DNA of 7,146 nt, from positions 1 to 7,146 of the forward strand of contig VBHI01000261.1 in the NCBI GenBank assembly GCA_005881495.1, given 5' to 3'. The stretch comes from Chloroflexota bacterium. Its GTDB lineage: Bacteria; Chloroflexota; Ktedonobacteria; Ktedonobacterales; Ktedonobacteraceae. The position numbers were made by a program, and so were the translations under genes. The notes beneath the pieces were generated by a model that ran no database searches, was not told where the DNA came from, and saw only the letters and a list, made by a program, of their open reading frames with translations. Shown one piece after another: positions 5,933 to 7,146 of the stretch (position 1 is the first letter of the stretch; each line of letters starts with the position of its first letter).

Positions 5933-7146
5933 CTATATACCGTGAGCGCGGTACAGCATCTCACCAGCGTGTGGGACGAAGAGCATACCCTCCTGTTCGC
6001 GTCCCTTCCATGCTTCGGGGTCAATCTCCCGATAATCGGCATAGCCCAGGTTGATGCGCCGGCAGCGTTCCTCTGGAATGCCGGTGGCCAGCGTCACCGA
6101 GATGCGCGGCGTTTCGATACCGCTTATGGCGTCGTAGGTACCTGTTCCCTTGACGTGCGTGCTATGCGCCAGAATGCTCCCAGGCACGTCTTGAAAGCGC
6201 TCCCATTGCTTGAGGAAATACTCCTTGACATGATAGCCGACCTCGTCAATCAGTTTGCCGTGCGTGTAGGAGACCTCGGTGATGTGCGGGGCGTAGATAA
6301 TGACTTCGCCTCCGTCGGCAATCGCTGGTTCGGTTTTGTACATCGCCTTTGCTGCCGTCCACAGGTCGTCGTATATCTCAGATGGGACTGAGAGCACCTT
6401 GCGAAAAGGGCGGTCCACGTACGTGATGTTGAGCTGTGCCGAGAGGTCTGCTGCACGGCTCCAGGCTTCAGCATGAGAGCCGATGTAGAGACCGTGGAGA
6501 TCGTGGCCTTGAACCACCATCGCCAGGCAGAGGAGCGGGCGTGTCACAAACCCTGCTGCGCGGGAGATGACGCGCCGGACAGGGGTATCCTTGATGCCGA
6601 TGGTGCGCATACTGGTCACCAGCGCTCCTAGCCAGTGGGTGAAATTGATAATATCGGCGCCTGCGATGCCGGGAAAGAGATACTTGGCTCCCCCGGAGAA
6701 GCCGGCCACCTCGTGGGGAAAGACCGGCCCACAGATCAGCAAGAGGTCATACTCGAAGATCAAGCGGTTGAGCGTGACCGGTACGTCATCAGAAAGCAGA
6801 CCGCCGCTCAGCTCCCCTGCCTCCAAGCGCGAGATGACACCGATGGTCTGAAGCATCTGCGGATCGTGCCAGTCGTGGTTGAAGATGCGTACGTTGGGAT
6901 AACGCTCTGTTCGTTCGGCGGCAGTCGTGCCTACCAAATGGTCAATGGCCTCTTGCGACATATGTGGATGGGTTCCCAGGGCAATCAAGTAATCCAGTTG
7001 TGCGACGCGTCGTCCAAGTTGCTCATAGAGCAGGCGAAACAGCAGGGGTATCGGAGCCGTACGGGTTCCGTCCGGAATAATCACCAGGACGCGCTTGCGA
7101 GCCGGGTCAAGCCCGGCTCCTACGAGTAACTCCTCATCTGCTGAGG
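5933..7146 (-). CDS. LarA-superfamily protein (nickel-pincer lactate racemase-like epimerase), 5' end outside window
   Basis: The frame is open to the right edge and stops with TAG at 5933-5935. The valine codon GTG at 7084 is internal, because about 20 coherent codons (ending DPARKRVLV) precede it. LarA enzymes racemise or epimerise 2-hydroxy acids with a nickel-pincer nucleotide. Numbering from Val 7084: Asp5 and Arg8 in IPDGTR match the N-terminal D-x-x-R of LarA; His39 in GTH matches a catalytic His; His124 in PHEVAGFSGGAK, Lys134 and His150 in NFTHW have the spacing (10 and 16 residues) of His174, Lys184 and His200 in Lactobacillus LarA, the second catalytic His, pincer-linking Lys and nickel His. 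The substrate-site segment usually seen as Q-A-x-K reads TAAK at 243-246, so the glutamine is replaced. Visible length is close to the expected remainder of a roughly 425-residue protein. It is the promoter-proximal visible gene of an operon with the PGI-like gene. The substrate is unknown and need not be lactate. Confidence 0.85.
   Translation of the reverse strand, partial: SADEELLVGAGLDPARKRVLVIIPDGTRTAPIPLLFRLLYEQLGRRVAQLDYLIALGTHPHMSQEAIDHLVGTTAAERTERYPNVRIFNHDWHDPQMLQTIGVISRLEAGELSGGLLSDDVPVTLNRLIFEYDLLLICGPVFPHEVAGFSGGAKYLFPGIAGADIINFTHWLGALVTSMRTIGIKDTPVRRVISRAAGFVTRPLLCLAMVVQGHDLHGLYIGSHAEAWSRAADLSAQLNITYVDRPFRKVLSVPSEIYDDLWTAAKAMYKTEPAIADGGEVIIYAPHITEVSYTHGKLIDEVGYHVKEYFLKQWERFQDVPGSILAHSTHVKGTGTYDAISGIETPRISVTLATGIPEERCRRINLGYADYREIDPEAWKGREQEGMLFVPHAGEMLYRAHGI

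Overview
This is a bacterial chromosomal window of moderate G+C that carries five protein genes, one of them broken. No rRNA, tRNA, CRISPR or transposase was seen. The gene types (a membrane-anchored HtrA with a Pro/Gln-rich cytoplasmic tail, a phosphoglucose-isomerase relative of the kind fused to transaldolase, and a LarA-superfamily protein) would fit a Chloroflexota bacterium such as a Ktedonobacteria member. That placement is an inference from family resemblance, not something the sequence proves.

Layout from left to right. (1) Bases 1-975, minus strand: a PLP-dependent class I aminotransferase whose 3' end runs off the window. All the expected cofactor residues are visible. (2) Bases 976-1260: its leader, followed by a very strong hairpin terminator (1172-1218) that closes the htrA transcript. 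(3) Bases 1261-2529, minus: an HtrA/DegP-type serine protease with one membrane segment, an intact His-Asp-Ser triad and one PDZ domain. A perfect 20-bp palindrome lies directly upstream of its ribosome binding site. (4) Bases 2702-4028, plus: a G+C-richer segment with a possible 31-34 codon small ORF followed immediately by an amidohydrolase of the imidazolonepropionase/Xaa-Pro dipeptidase-like group. The amidohydrolase is split by an internal deletion and frameshift, so it is called a pseudogene. Its 3' end overlaps the next gene tail-to-tail. (5) Bases 4016-7146, minus: a two-gene operon. The upstream gene (cut by the right edge) is a LarA-superfamily protein with the nickel-pincer binding residues. 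The downstream gene is a 632-residue relative of the isomerase half of transaldolase/glucose-6-phosphate isomerase fusions, with an altered sugar-phosphate loop.

The most interesting part is the LarA-like plus divergent PGI-like pair. A nickel-pincer epimerase-type enzyme is transcribed with an isomerase-fold protein that keeps the scaffold and several catalytic-region residues but has lost the usual phosphate-binding signature. This may be a sugar or sugar-acid isomerisation module, or a binding/regulatory derivative of PGI. The broken amidohydrolase looks like an acquired gene that inserted between htrA and this operon and is now decaying.
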